Position numbers and translations under genes: made by a program. This document shows positions 33,315 to 42,225 of a DNA stretch of 44,227 nucleotides, one piece after another. Each line of letters starts with the position of its first letter. Position 1 is the first letter of the stretch. The notes beneath the pieces are model-generated. The model had not been told where the DNA came from, made no database searches, and worked only from the letters and a program-made list of their open reading frames with translations. This DNA is from Moellerella wisconsensis ATCC 35017 (lineage in GTDB: Bacteria > Pseudomonadota > Gammaproteobacteria > Enterobacterales > Enterobacteriaceae): contig NZ_LGAA01000008.1 of NCBI RefSeq assembly GCF_001294465.1, positions 1-44,227 of the forward strand. Direction: 5' to 3'.

Positions 33315-34129
33315 TTTGTTCCTTTTAACAGCGCTTTACATATTGATTTATTTGCGTATTCAATTGCCAATAAATGACAGATAGAACCGCATAACGCAGT
33401 CTGTGGCACACGTAAATCAGGCTGGTGGGAGAAGGCACTACCGATAACCCATAGTGGTACTTGGCGTTCTTCGGGCAAAACACCCCCATGAGAACAGTCA
33501 TTATTCATGCCATGATCGCTGGTGATCAAAATTTGATAACCTTGTTCGCGCCAAGTCGGTAAATAATGACTTAAGATGCTATCGGTACGTCGTGCTGTAT
33601 TCCGATATTGCGCCGAATCTAGACCATATTTATGCCCGCTATCATCAATATTCATCGGATGGATCAATAAAAAATCGGGATCAAAACGTTGGCGTAAGTT
33701 TTCTGCATCAATCAATAGATGATCATCAGGATAATGATCCGTGTGATAGAAATAGCCATATTGGATAGGGTGATGGCTGTTGAGAGTAAAACGGTCACGT
33801 TGTGGCTGATAAGGTGCAGAATTATATAATTCACTCACCCAATAATACGCTGCGGCAGCGGTCACTTTATTGGCTTTACGCGCCAGTGAAAAAATACTCT
33901 CCGCCGTAGATAAACGTACGATATTATTATTTACAATGCCACTGATAACGGGAGGAATACCGGTAAGAATACATTCATATAGTGGGCGCGACATTGACGG
34001 TAATTCGCTATTCATCGAATACAGCGTGGCATGACCAGACTCGGTTAAGCCTTGCAGATAGCCCATACAATCATGGGCGACCTGATAATTGAGTCCATCC
34101 AATATCACTAAAATAACTTTTGTGGCCAT
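33311..34129 (-). CDS. Alkaline phosphatase superfamily protein (phosphodiesterase/phosphonoacetate-hydrolase-like)
   Basis: The alkaline phosphatase superfamily hydrolyses phosphomonoesters, phosphodiesters or C-P bonds with a two-metal site. The 272-residue product has VILDGLN (Asp11, metal), PSMSRP (Ser45 or Ser47 as nucleophile), HPMNIDDSGHKYG (Asp and His ligands), ITSDHGMN and CSHGG. The most similar known class is type I phosphodiesterase/nucleotide pyrophosphatase, which includes phosphonoacetate hydrolase. There is no signal peptide when the ATG at 34129 is used; the start is supported by AAGGA 10 bases upstream and lies 20 bases after the binding-protein gene. A longer frame from 34216 would overlap that gene. 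A cytoplasmic enzyme inside an importer operon suggests cleavage of the imported compound. Confidence 0.85.
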   Translation of the reverse strand: MATKVILVILDGLNYQVAHDCMGYLQGLTESGHATLYSMNSELPSMSRPLYECILTGIPPVISGIVNNNIVRLSTAESIFSLARKANKVTAAAAYYWVSELYNSAPYQPQRDRFTLNSHHPIQYGYFYHTDHYPDDHLLIDAENLRQRFDPDFLLIHPMNIDDSGHKYGLDSAQYRNTARRTDSILSHYLPTWREQGYQILITSDHGMNNDCSHGGVLPEERQVPLWVIGSAFSHQPDLRVPQTALCGSICHLLAIEYANKSICKALLKGTK

Positions 34130-34149
34130 AAGGCGAATATCCTTATTAT

Positions 34150-35202
34150 TTATTGCAGATGAATAAGTACTTGCTGTTGCCACATTTTTGGAAGCTGGCG
34201 TGATGATTTCTCCCAACCTACAAAATCGGTGATGGGTTTGGCATTTTTGTATTGTTCATCGGACAATAATTTAGCTTTAATTTCTGCCGGTAAATTTATG
34301 TGTTCCGCACGGATAGGGCGGGCATACCCAGCGGCTAAATTGATTTGTCCTTGATCGCTAAAAATAAATTCACGGGCTAATTTGGCGGCATTAGGATGTT
34401 GAGCATATTTATTAATAATTGTGGTATAGCCAGAAATTACCGATCCATCGGTAGGAATGACGACGGTAAACCGGTCGCGATTGATTTGATCGCGATAATT
34501 TAAGGCATTAAAATCCCATAAAATTGCGACTTCGACTTCACCTTTTTCAATATTTGCCAGTGTTGGATTATTAATAGAAAGGCGTTTTTGTTTGGCTAAT
34601 TGCGCAAAGAAATCCACGGCGGGTTGAAGATTATTTTCATCACCTCCACGAGCGTAGGCCGCCGCTAATAGGGCATTATTTGCTTGTGCGGCAATTCCTA
34701 CATCGCCTACTGTGACGCGATATTTGCCACGGAGCAGATCATCCCAACGTTTGGGCGCGTCTTGGACTAACTCATTATTGATCATAAAAGCAATGGTGCC
34801 GGTATAGGCTAAAGCCCAGTGCCCATCTTTATCTTTTGCCCAATCAGGAATTTGTTGCCAAGTGGTAGGTTTGTACGCTTGAGTCACCTCTTTTTGTACT
34901 GCTATTGGACCAAATGATGCCCCGACATCGCCAATATCAGCAGTAGCTTTATTTTTTTCCGCAGCAAATTTAGCAATTTCTTGCGCTGAACTCATATCGG
35001 TATCTTGATGTTTTATCCCATATTGCTGGGATAAATCTTGCCAAGTTCCTTGCCAGTTGGCCCAACTGTCTGGCATTCCGACACTATAAATTTGGCCCTC
35101 TTTCTTTGCGGCTTTAATCAGTTCGGCGACATTATTTTCATTGCTTTGTGCATAAACAGAAGTTGCGAGAGTCATTATTATTGCGGATAACATATATTTC
35201 AT
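34150..35202 (-). CDS. Periplasmic substrate-binding protein of the ABC importer
   Basis: This is the first gene of the importer operon. The 350-residue product starts with a Sec signal peptide (MKYMLSAIIMTLATSVYA, probably cut after Ala18). The mature part is of the type 2 periplasmic binding fold seen in iron, thiamine, spermidine and 2-aminoethylphosphonate binders, with marks such as DIGDVGASFG, ALAYTGTIAFMIN and VISGYTTIINKYAQHPNAAKLAREFIFSDQGQ. Substrate cannot be read from the sequence. Its co-genes (phosphatase-like enzyme and HAD phosphatase) and the upstream PHO-box-like array point to an organophosphorus compound. Confidence 0.88.
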   Translation of the reverse strand: MKYMLSAIIMTLATSVYAQSNENNVAELIKAAKKEGQIYSVGMPDSWANWQGTWQDLSQQYGIKHQDTDMSSAQEIAKFAAEKNKATADIGDVGASFGPIAVQKEVTQAYKPTTWQQIPDWAKDKDGHWALAYTGTIAFMINNELVQDAPKRWDDLLRGKYRVTVGDVGIAAQANNALLAAAYARGGDENNLQPAVDFFAQLAKQKRLSINNPTLANIEKGEVEVAILWDFNALNYRDQINRDRFTVVIPTDGSVISGYTTIINKYAQHPNAAKLAREFIFSDQGQINLAAGYARPIRAEHINLPAEIKAKLLSDEQYKNAKPITDFVGWEKSSRQLPKMWQQQVLIHLQ

Positions 35203-35286
35203 TTTGTTCTCACTGTATTTCTGACGATAAACGGAATCACGATTAATATTTCAGTTATTGAAACGTGTTCAGGGTAAGAATATTAG

Positions 35287-35326
35287 ATGACAAACAATTG
35301 AAATATTGATGACACTTTTTAGACAA
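35287..35326 (-). promoter_or_regulatory. Putative PHO box array (PhoB sites)
   Basis: On the - strand four 7-mers lie in register with an 11-bp period: TTGTCTA, GTGTCAT, ATTTCAA, TTGTCAT, each separated by 4 bases. The PhoB half-site is CTGTCAT with the same 7+4 spacing. The first two form TTGTCTAAAAAGTGTCAT (35309-35326), about 14 of 18 matches to the consensus. A TAATAT box (35280-35285) follows directly. The array lies 85 bases before the substrate-binding protein gene and 155 before nudC on the other strand. Confidence 0.65.
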
Positions 35327-35480
35327 TTCGCTGGGGACAATACAAAATGGATTACATCACTGAATATTTCTCTTACAAAAAGACTAGAAATTAATGAATG
35401 ATATTTCAGCAGAACAGAGTATCTTTATATTACTGGCATATTATAATTTATAAATATCAACGTGATAGAAATATAAGCTT

Positions 35481-36257
35481 ATGAAAAAAATAATATTAAC
35501 GGGAACAGAAAGTGGCTGGTGGTTTGTTTGTTTTGCGGGGCGTTTATGGCTACCGAAAGGAGATGCTCCTTATGGCACGGCAGAAAAATGGTCACTGGTG
35601 GGTAAAACGGCAACTATTATTGGTGAATGGCAAGGTGAGTTAGTTTGGCTAATTGCAGAAAAAATGCCTATCGATATGGTCTCGCCAAGAATGGTCGCAG
35701 CACAAGATGAAGGTTTATTTCGTCTTGCTGGGCGCGGTGTACAGCTGGCGGAATTTTATCGCTCACATCGTTATTGTGGTTATTGTGGAACATTAATGCG
35801 CCACAGCCCAACCGAGTGGGCATGTTTATGTGACCACTGCCAAGAGCGCTATTATCCGCAAATTGCTCCGTGCATTATTGTGGCTATCCGTCGTGATTCG
35901 CATATTTTATTGGCCCAACATCGTCGTCATAAACAAAATCCGGTCTTTACCGTTTTAGCGGGTTTCGTGGAGGTTGGAGAAACGTTAGAAGAAGCAGTGG
36001 CTCGAGAGGTTATGGAAGAGAGCCAAATTAAAATTAAAAATATTCGTTATGTTTCATCGCAGCCATGGCCATTCCCTCATTCGTTAATGATGGGATTTTT
36101 GGCAGACTATGACAGCGGAGAGATCGAAGTTGACCCACATGAGCTTATTCAGGCTGATTGGTATCATTATGATGAATTACCCAAAATCCCGAGTTCAGAA
36201 ACGATAGCTCGTCGATTAATTGAAGATACGGTTGCATTATGTCGCAATCAAGAATAG
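35481..36257 (+). CDS. nudC: NADH pyrophosphatase / NAD-RNA decapping hydrolase NudC
   Basis: NudC is a zinc-binding Nudix hydrolase that cleaves NADH and removes NAD caps from RNA. The 258-residue product (E. coli 257) has the zinc ligands Cys99, Cys102, Cys117, Cys120, the Nudix box starting [20 protein letters not shown] (161-180) and the NudC-specific SQPWPFPHS (193-201). It is followed by hemE after 131 bases. In E. coli rsd precedes nudC on this side; here the divergent importer operon lies there instead. Confidence 0.97.
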   Translation: MKKIILTGTESGWWFVCFAGRLWLPKGDAPYGTAEKWSLVGKTATIIGEWQGELVWLIAEKMPIDMVSPRMVAAQDEGLFRLAGRGVQLAEFYRSHRYCGYCGTLMRHSPTEWACLCDHCQERYYPQIAPCIIVAIRRDSHILLAQHRRHKQNPVFTVLAGFVEVGETLEEAVAREVMEESQIKIKNIRYVSSQPWPFPHSLMMGFLADYDSGEIEVDPHELIQADWYHYDELPKIPSSETIARRLIEDTVALCRNQE

Positions 36258-36388
36258 TGATGATGAAAGTGCCTAGTAGACCTTAGGTTTTTAAGGGGCG
36301 CTAAACGGTTTTTAATCAATTAGCATGCTACAATAGTGCCCAATATTTGCAGCCATTTTCGGCGGCCACTTAATAAATGGAGTGAATG

Positions 36389-37453
36389 ATGACTGAGTTG
36401 AAAAATGACCGCTACTTGCGTGCATTGCTTCGCCAACCTGTAGATGTAACACCGGTATGGATGATGCGACAAGCGGGGCGTTACTTGCCAGAATATAAAG
36501 CGACAAGAGCGCAAGCGGGAGATTTCCTCTCATTATGCAAAAATACAGAATTGGCTTGCGAAGTCACACTCCAGCCACTTAGACGCTTTCCATTAGATGC
36601 GGCAATTTTATTCTCAGACATTCTAACTATTCCAGATGCGATGGGATTAGGTCTCTATTTTGAAGCCGGAGAAGGCCCTCGGTTTAAACATCCGATCACT
36701 TGTGCTGCCGATGTCAAAAAAATTCCTGTACAAGATCCCGAGCAAGAATTGGGTTATGTGATGAATGCGGTGAGAGCTATCCGTAAAGCCTTAAAAGGTG
36801 ACGTGCCTTTAATCGGATTCTCCGGTAGCCCGTGGACGCTGGCAACGTATATGGTTGAAGGCGGCAGCAGTAAAGCGTTTACTAAAATAAAAAAAATGAT
36901 GTATGCCGATCCACAATCATTGCATCTGTTGCTAGATAAACTGGCTGATAGCGTGATTTTATATCTTAATGCTCAAATTAAGGCGGGCGCGCAATCAGTT
37001 ATGATTTTTGATTCATGGGGCGGAGTATTAACACCGCGTGATTATCAATTATTCTCACTCAATTATATGCATAAGATTGTCGATGGCTTAATCCGTGAAA
37101 ATGACGGACGCCGTGTACCAGTAACTTTGTTTACCAAAGGTGGTGGGCAATGGCTTGAGGCAATGGTTGCGACAGGTTGTGATGCATTAGGTCTTGATTG
37201 GACTATCGATATTGCCGAAGCGCGTCGCAGAGTTGGCGAAAAAGTTGCGTTACAAGGGAATATGGATCCTTCGATGCTATATGCTTCTGCGCCTCGCATT
37301 GAAGAAGAAGTAAAAACTATTTTGGCGGGTTTTGGTGAAGGTAATGGCCATGTATTTAACCTCGGCCACGGTATTCATCAGGATGTGCCACCAGAAAATG
37401 CCGGAACATTCGTCAATGCAGTTCATCAATTCTCTCGGGCGTATCATAAATAA
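36389..37453 (+). CDS. hemE: Uroporphyrinogen decarboxylase
   Basis: HemE removes four carboxyl groups from uroporphyrinogen III to give coproporphyrinogen III in haem synthesis. With the ATG at 36389 the product has 354 residues and starts [20 protein letters not shown] as in E. coli; GGAG lies 6 bases upstream. The preceding ATG at 36386 would be too near the ribosome site. Marks are [12 protein letters not shown] (catalytic Arg), LFSDIL (catalytic Asp), [13 protein letters not shown] and [17 protein letters not shown]. Confidence 0.97.
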   Translation: MTELKNDRYLRALLRQPVDVTPVWMMRQAGRYLPEYKATRAQAGDFLSLCKNTELACEVTLQPLRRFPLDAAILFSDILTIPDAMGLGLYFEAGEGPRFKHPITCAADVKKIPVQDPEQELGYVMNAVRAIRKALKGDVPLIGFSGSPWTLATYMVEGGSSKAFTKIKKMMYADPQSLHLLLDKLADSVILYLNAQIKAGAQSVMIFDSWGGVLTPRDYQLFSLNYMHKIVDGLIRENDGRRVPVTLFTKGGGQWLEAMVATGCDALGLDWTIDIAEARRRVGEKVALQGNMDPSMLYASAPRIEEEVKTILAGFGEGNGHVFNLGHGIHQDVPPENAGTFVNAVHQFSRAYHK

Positions 37454-37545
37454 TCCAGAAGAGAAAATAGTGGGATAAAAACGGTATTAATAACGGGCGT
37501 ATTTGATACAGAAAAATGTATTGAATACCTCGTTATTATTTATAA

Positions 37546-37609
37546 ACCAAAGCACTTATAGACCAAAGCACTTATAGACCAAAGTATTTATAGACCAACG
37601 TATTTATAA
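37546..37609. repeat. Four tandem copies of a 16-bp repeat
   Basis: Copies 1 and 2 are identical, ACCAAAGCACTTATAG (37546-37561, 37562-37577). Copy 3 (37578-37593) has two changes and copy 4 (37594-37609) has four. A worn partial copy may precede at about 37533-37545. The unit is AT-rich and not a known repeat family to me. It may vary in copy number between strains. Confidence 0.9.
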
Positions 37610-37620
37610 ATAAGAGCATT

Positions 37621-38016
37621 ATTGAACCCCATATCTGGGAATATGTCGATACCGTCTAAGTCTTCCTAATATCTGTATTTGAAAGACATATTTTGACGAT
37701 TATTTTCAAAGCTATCACCTTCAAAGCTATCAAATAAGCGTACTGATTGCTCCGTCTTGAATTTTACTTTCTAGTTATAAAGTAATTGATCTGCTATCCC
37801 GAAAGAAGCAGCGTCCGGCGCACCATAGCCTTACTTGGTGGCTAATGCGAGGGTCTCTTGCCCTTGAACGATAGGCCGAGAAAGACATTGTAATTCAAAA
37901 TATTGAAAAAAGTCATGGAAAAGGGTATTGCGTTGACAGGTTGAATCTATAAGTGCCTTTTTTGCGAAAGAGCTGCTATAAGGTATTGGTTCAAGAGTAT
38001 AAAACGCAAAATTCAA
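37621..38016 (-). pseudogene. Possible broken coding frame, unidentified
   Basis: One - strand frame from 38016 to about 37621 stays open for about 132 codons except for three stops (TAA 37831-37833, TAG 37771-37773, TAG 37666-37668). The first piece (61 residues) includes AFYTLEPIPYSSSFAKKAL and SRPIVQGQETLALATK, and the piece after the first stop GYGAPDAASFGIADQLLYN. The pieces look coding-like in composition but I cannot assign a family. Read through, this would be a worn gene remnant; chance is not excluded. Confidence 0.35.
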
Positions 38017-38349
38017 TTAAGCACTTATGCCGAGTTATAGTGATCAATCTCAGCCGTTTAATGTTTTATATTTGGTAAATTCGGCCTATTAAACTGCTTG
38101 ATGAATACAGGCTTTAATTGCACCAAAAAGTCATTGATCTCTTTAGGTAAAGTCGATAAAGCTTGGGTTACCGTATGTTAGCGGCTCAATTACGCCGAGA
38201 AGGTTATGCTAATATTATCAAATTCTGTAGCTATCAAGAGTTAGTCATCGGCTTGATACAGAGAGGTTAGTATTATTTTAGCAAAATAACTTATTATTTC
38301 GGATAAGATTAAAATATATTGAAACACAAAGAGTTTTGCGGGGGAGACG

Positions 38350-39021
38350 ATGGCAATAGATACTTCGGAATTACGCCAGCAGCAGTTAGAAAAATCTCGC
38401 CAAGTTGTATTAACTGATGATTTCGCGACACCCAGATTAATTGCAGGTGCAGATGTTGGATTTGAACAGCAAGGCACAGTAACTCGTGCCGCTATTGCTG
38501 TTATGACGTGGCCAGAACTGGAATTGGTTGAGTACCAAATCGCCCGTATTCCTACCTTATTACCCTATATTCCCGGTTTATTATCTTTTCGTGAATGTCC
38601 TGCGTTATATGAGGCTTGGCAATTTCTCCAACATAAACCACAATTAGTGTTAATTGATGGTCAGGGAATTGCACATCCTCGTTATTTTGGAGTGGCTTGT
38701 CATTTTGGTTTGCTGGTGGATATCCCAACTATTGGTGTTGCTAAAAGTCGATTATTTGGAACTCATTCGGAGATTGATCAACAACCGGGAAGTTATCAAC
38801 CACTGATGGATAAAACTCAGCAGCTTGGTTGGGTGCTGCGCAGTAAAAAACGTTGTAATCCTTTGTATATTTCACCGGGGCATAAAGTTAGTTTAGCAAG
38901 CTCCCTTTGGTGGGTAGAGCAGTGTTTAAAGGGCTATAGACTACCTGAACCGACGCGCATGGCGGATGGAATTGCTTCGAATCGAACAAAATTTAAGCAA
39001 ATGATTAATAAATCACGCTAA
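38350..39021 (+). CDS. nfi: Endonuclease V (deoxyinosine-specific)
   Basis: Endonuclease V nicks DNA one phosphodiester 3' of deoxyinosine and other deaminated bases, starting repair. The 223-residue product equals the E. coli length. Catalytic acids are visible as Asp35 (AGADVGF), Glu82 (LSFRECPAL) and Asp103 ([11 protein letters not shown]). The family stretch [11 protein letters not shown] and [11 protein letters not shown] are present. A strong GGGGAG ribosome site is 4 bases from the ATG. E. coli has the same neighbour order, hemE-nfi-yjaG-hupA. Confidence 0.97.
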   Translation: MAIDTSELRQQQLEKSRQVVLTDDFATPRLIAGADVGFEQQGTVTRAAIAVMTWPELELVEYQIARIPTLLPYIPGLLSFRECPALYEAWQFLQHKPQLVLIDGQGIAHPRYFGVACHFGLLVDIPTIGVAKSRLFGTHSEIDQQPGSYQPLMDKTQQLGWVLRSKKRCNPLYISPGHKVSLASSLWWVEQCLKGYRLPEPTRMADGIASNRTKFKQMINKSR

Positions 39022-39095
39022 ATATCAGCAAAATATGTGGCATTATTAGATTTTCAGGTAAACTGCGACGTATTAATATTGATGAGCCCAGAGAC

Positions 39096-39683
39096 ATGAT
39101 AAAAAATCCTATTCATTTGAGGTTGGAAAAATTAGAAAGCTGGCAGCATGTCACTTTTATGGCGTGTTTATGCGAAAGAATGTATCCCAACTATCAAATG
39201 TTCTGTCTGCAAACAGAGTTTAGTGATCCAAAAGTTTATCGGTCGATATTGGATCTGGTGTGGGAGACGCTTTCTGTTAAAGACAGTAAAGTGAATTTCG
39301 ATAATCAATTAGAAAAATTAGAAACTATCATCCCAAACTCGGATGATTATGATATGTATGGTGTGTATCCAGCTATCGATGCTTGTATTGCTTTAGGTGA
39401 GCTAGTTCACTCTAAATTGAGTGGTGAAACATTAGAGCATACTATTGCCGTCAGTGAGATTTCGATTCGCACTGTTGCTATGCTTATTATGACTCAGACT
39501 GGCAAAGAGATGTCAGATGATGAATTAAAGATTGTTCCTGAAATTGAAGAAGAATGGGACATTCAATGGGAAATATTTCGGTTATTAGCTGCTTGCGAAG
39601 AGCGTGATGTAGACCTGATTAAAGGATTAAGATCTGACCTCCGTGAAACGGGGATCAGCAATATTGGCATTGAATTGGCCTGA
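39096..39683 (+). CDS. yjaG: YjaG family protein (DUF416)
   Basis: This is a conserved enterobacterial cytoplasmic protein of unknown function. The 195-residue product follows E. coli YjaG (196) along its length: NPIHLRLEKLESWQHVTFMA, CLCERMYPNYQMFC, YGVYPAIDACIALGELVHS and EEEWDIQWEIFRLLAACEERD. It is mostly helical and acidic, with no signal or membrane segment. It always sits between nfi and hupA in this group, as here, which does not reveal its job. Confidence 0.93.
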   Translation: MIKNPIHLRLEKLESWQHVTFMACLCERMYPNYQMFCLQTEFSDPKVYRSILDLVWETLSVKDSKVNFDNQLEKLETIIPNSDDYDMYGVYPAIDACIALGELVHSKLSGETLEHTIAVSEISIRTVAMLIMTQTGKEMSDDELKIVPEIEEEWDIQWEIFRLLAACEERDVDLIKGLRSDLRETGISNIGIELA

Positions 39684-39881
39684 TTTTTCGTATTTCGTCA
39701 TGAAAACGTGACTCAGAGCGATAAATGCTGAGTTCTAAGGCTTCACATTTGCCCCTACTCTGGTCTACATTTAGGGGCGAGAAGAAGTGGCTATCGGGGC
39801 GTGTATCAGGGGCTGTCTAATTGGCATATCCGACGCACTCGATGCTTTGCAAACGATAAACACACTGTGTAAGGATAATTT

Positions 39882-40160
39882 ATGAACAAGACCGAATTAG
39901 TTGATGCTATCGCAAAAAATGCTGACCTGACTAAAGTACAGGCTAAAGAAGCTCTGGAAGCAACACTGAAAGCTATTTCTGAAGCTCTGGTCAACGGCGA
40001 ATCAGTACAGCTGGTTGGTTTCGGTACTTTTAAAGTCAATCATCGTGCGGAGCGTACTGGCCGTAACCCACAGACTGGTCAAGAAATCAAAATTGAAGCA
40101 GCGAATGTACCTGCTTTCGTTGCTGGTAAAGCACTGAAAGAAACGGTAAAAGCAAGCTAA
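39882..40160 (+). CDS. hupA: DNA-binding protein HU-alpha
   Basis: HU is a small nucleoid protein that bends DNA as a dimer of alpha and beta chains. The 92-residue product is two longer than E. coli HU-alpha (ends ETVKAS). It begins [20 protein letters not shown] and has the DNA-binding arm motif [20 protein letters not shown] with the conserved Pro in GRNPQTG. The codon use is that of a highly expressed gene. A 198-base spacer upstream holds its promoter and a GCCCCTA/TAGGGGC stem (39751-39778). AAGGA lies 7 bases before the ATG. Confidence 0.97.
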   Translation: MNKTELVDAIAKNADLTKVQAKEALEATLKAISEALVNGESVQLVGFGTFKVNHRAERTGRNPQTGQEIKIEAANVPAFVAGKALKETVKAS

Positions 40161-40195
40161 TTAAGTTGTATAAAAGAATTATCAGAGGGGGTACG

Positions 40196-40885
40196 ATGCG
40201 TCCCCTTTTGCAAATTCGACAGTGGCTGCTGGTATTGGGGACTGCTTCAATACTCAGCGCCTGTTCTAGTCAGCCTACACTTCCCACGTTTAGTGCAAGT
40301 GGATTTATTGCTGATGATGGCGTAATACGTTTATGGCGCCTTAATGATCCACAAAATGAACCACAAGTCTTGATGGTGGTTTATAGTCCGTACCAAGATC
40401 AAAACACTTCAGTGACTTTCTTTGAATATCGTGATGGTCAATTATGGCAGGTACGTAGCCAGATCTTGCATGCCGGAGAGCAACAAATCCAAGAACAGCT
40501 TCGTTTTAATCGAAATAACGATGCCATTTTTATGCAGCGCGAAACGGCCTCCCAAAAAACCCCATTATCTTCAGATGATATTACCCGCTGGCGTTTTGAA
40601 GCTAATCGTATTCTTGATATTAGTACCGCACTGGTTGTCGGTGATATCAAGCTTTATCAAGGCTATTGGCAACAAGGCAAAATTGAGACGTGTGATGGTG
40701 AAATTCGCAAAGTCAGTTTTGAACCCTATGCAGAAAATTGGTTAAAGCAACGAGAACGAGAAAGTCGAGGGCAGAAGCAGAATAAGTTGACCATTGCATG
40801 GCTGGAAGCGCCCGCAGGTAATCAGTTATTAATGGTTGCTAATGATAATTTCTGTAAATGGCAACCGACGGAAAAAAGCTTGTAA
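40196..40885 (+). CDS. yjaH: YjaH family lipoprotein (DUF1481)
   Basis: This protein is conserved beside hupA in enterobacteria; its function is unknown. I choose the ATG at 40196 because GAGGGGG lies 4 bases upstream. It gives 229 residues with a lipoprotein signal, a hydrophobic core at about 10-20 and the lipobox LSAC with Cys23. An ATG at 40166 is possible but lacks a ribosome site. The mature part is hydrophilic with several Trp and ends in DNFCKWQPTEKSL. It may be co-transcribed with hupA, whose stop is 35 bases before. Confidence 0.85.
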   Translation: MRPLLQIRQWLLVLGTASILSACSSQPTLPTFSASGFIADDGVIRLWRLNDPQNEPQVLMVVYSPYQDQNTSVTFFEYRDGQLWQVRSQILHAGEQQIQEQLRFNRNNDAIFMQRETASQKTPLSSDDITRWRFEANRILDISTALVVGDIKLYQGYWQQGKIETCDGEIRKVSFEPYAENWLKQRERESRGQKQNKLTIAWLEAPAGNQLLMVANDNFCKWQPTEKSL

Positions 40886-40923
40886 TAACTTATCTCCGCC
40901 TGATTGCTTAAATCTATTTTTGA

Positions 40924-42207
40924 TTACTTCAAACGTGCAATAGCACGATAACCAATATCATTGCGATAGAAGCTGCCTTCCCAATGAATATCTTTAGCGG
41001 CTTGATAGGCATTCTTCTGTGCTTGTTCAATATCATCACCTAGAGCGGTAACACACAAAACACGGCCTCCGGCAGTAATAACATCGCCATTTTTCATTGC
41101 GGTACCTGCATGGAACACTTTGGTTTCCATTGAGCTAGTTGGCTCAAGCCCTGCAATGATATCGCCTTGACGATAATCACCAGGATATCCTCCCGCCGCA
41201 ATCACAATCCCTAAGGCTGGACGTGGATTCCATTGTGATTTTTTACCCCCTAGCTGCCCGTTAGCACCGGCAAGACACAGCTCGACTAAATCTGACTCCA
41301 TGCGTAGCATTATCGGTTGTGTCTCAGGATCACCAAAGCGGCAATTAAATTCAATCACTTTTGGATTGCCTTGACTATCAATCATTAAACCTGCGTAAAG
41401 AAAGCCCTGATAGCGTAATCCTTCTGCTGCCATTCCTGCAACGGTAGGATAAATAACTTGTTCCATAACACGTTGATGGACTTGATCAGTGACCACAGGA
41501 GCTGGTGAATATGCTCCCATCCCCCCGGTATTTGGGCCGCTATCTCCATCACCGACACGTTTATGATCTTGGCTGGTTGCCATTGGAACTACATTTTCAC
41601 CGTCAACCATAACAATAAAGCTGGCTTCTTCACCGTCTAAAAACTCTTCAATAACAATACGATGACCCGCATCTCCGAACGCATTACCCGCTAACATATC
41701 ATTGACAGCATCTTTAGCTTCTTGCAAAGTCATGGCGACAATCACTCCTTTGCCCGCAGCTAATCCGTCTGCTTTGATGACAATCGGTGCGCCTACTTTA
41801 TCCAGATAGGCTAGCGCAGGTTTAATTTCAGTAAAATTCTGATAATTAGCACTAGGAATGTTATGGCGAGCTAAAAAATCTTTAGTGAATGCTTTTGATC
41901 CTTCAAGCTGTGCTGCGCCTTGCGTCGGGCCAAAAATAGTTAATCCTTCAGCTTTAAATGCATCAACGATACCGATAACTAAAGGGGCCTCAGGGCCCAC
42001 AATGGTTAAACCAATATCGTGCTGTTTAGCGAAATCAATCAAGGCTGGAATATCGGTCGCAGAAATATCAACATTTTCTAATGCCGGTTCTAACGCGGTT
42101 CCTGCATTTCCTGGTGCAACATACACTTTATCTGCTAAAGGGGATTGTGTTGCTTTCCATGCGAGGGCATGTTCACGACCGCCACCGCCAATAATTAAAA
42201 TATTCAT
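40924..42207 (-). CDS. purD: Phosphoribosylamine-glycine ligase (GAR synthetase)
   Basis: PurD joins phosphoribosylamine and glycine with ATP, the second step of purine synthesis. The 427-residue ATP-grasp protein (E. coli 429) begins MNILIIGGGGREHALAWK (N-terminal fold) and has the ATP-grasp pieces VIKADGLAAGKGVIVA and EEFLDGEEASF. Near the C-terminal third are FNCRFGDPETQ and the conserved GGYPGDY. It follows purH by 18 bases, with an AGGA ribosome site between, so purHD is one operon. It faces yjaH with a 38-base gap and no clear terminator. Confidence 0.98.
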   Translation of the reverse strand: MNILIIGGGGREHALAWKATQSPLADKVYVAPGNAGTALEPALENVDISATDIPALIDFAKQHDIGLTIVGPEAPLVIGIVDAFKAEGLTIFGPTQGAAQLEGSKAFTKDFLARHNIPSANYQNFTEIKPALAYLDKVGAPIVIKADGLAAGKGVIVAMTLQEAKDAVNDMLAGNAFGDAGHRIVIEEFLDGEEASFIVMVDGENVVPMATSQDHKRVGDGDSGPNTGGMGAYSPAPVVTDQVHQRVMEQVIYPTVAGMAAEGLRYQGFLYAGLMIDSQGNPKVIEFNCRFGDPETQPIMLRMESDLVELCLAGANGQLGGKKSQWNPRPALGIVIAAGGYPGDYRQGDIIAGLEPTSSMETKVFHAGTAMKNGDVITAGGRVLCVTALGDDIEQAQKNAYQAAKDIHWEGSFYRNDIGYRAIARLK

Positions 42208-42225
42208 AATTATTTATCCTATTTA

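Larger units (their letters stand above)
37454..38349. other. Non-coding/decayed region between hemE and nfi
   Basis: Almost 900 bases without an intact gene. It holds a 16-bp tandem repeat (37546-37609), a frame broken by stops on the - strand (37621-38016), and short coding-like stretches. One on the + strand at 38160-38270 could encode a 36-residue piece containing YRMLAAQLRREGYAN. Another on the - strand at about 38062-38177 encodes TVTQALSTLPKEINDF and more. In E. coli hemE and nfi are nearly adjacent, so this is probably a gene graveyard. No RNA gene was seen. Confidence 0.55.

Noticed and set aside
34130-34216. An earlier start for the alkaline-phosphatase-like gene
   Set aside because: It would overlap the binding-protein gene and add residues before the conserved first strand; the ATG at 34129 has a ribosome site.
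39848-39863. A PurR-like half-site (GCAAACG) before hupA
   Set aside because: Only one half matches the operator; the other half does not.
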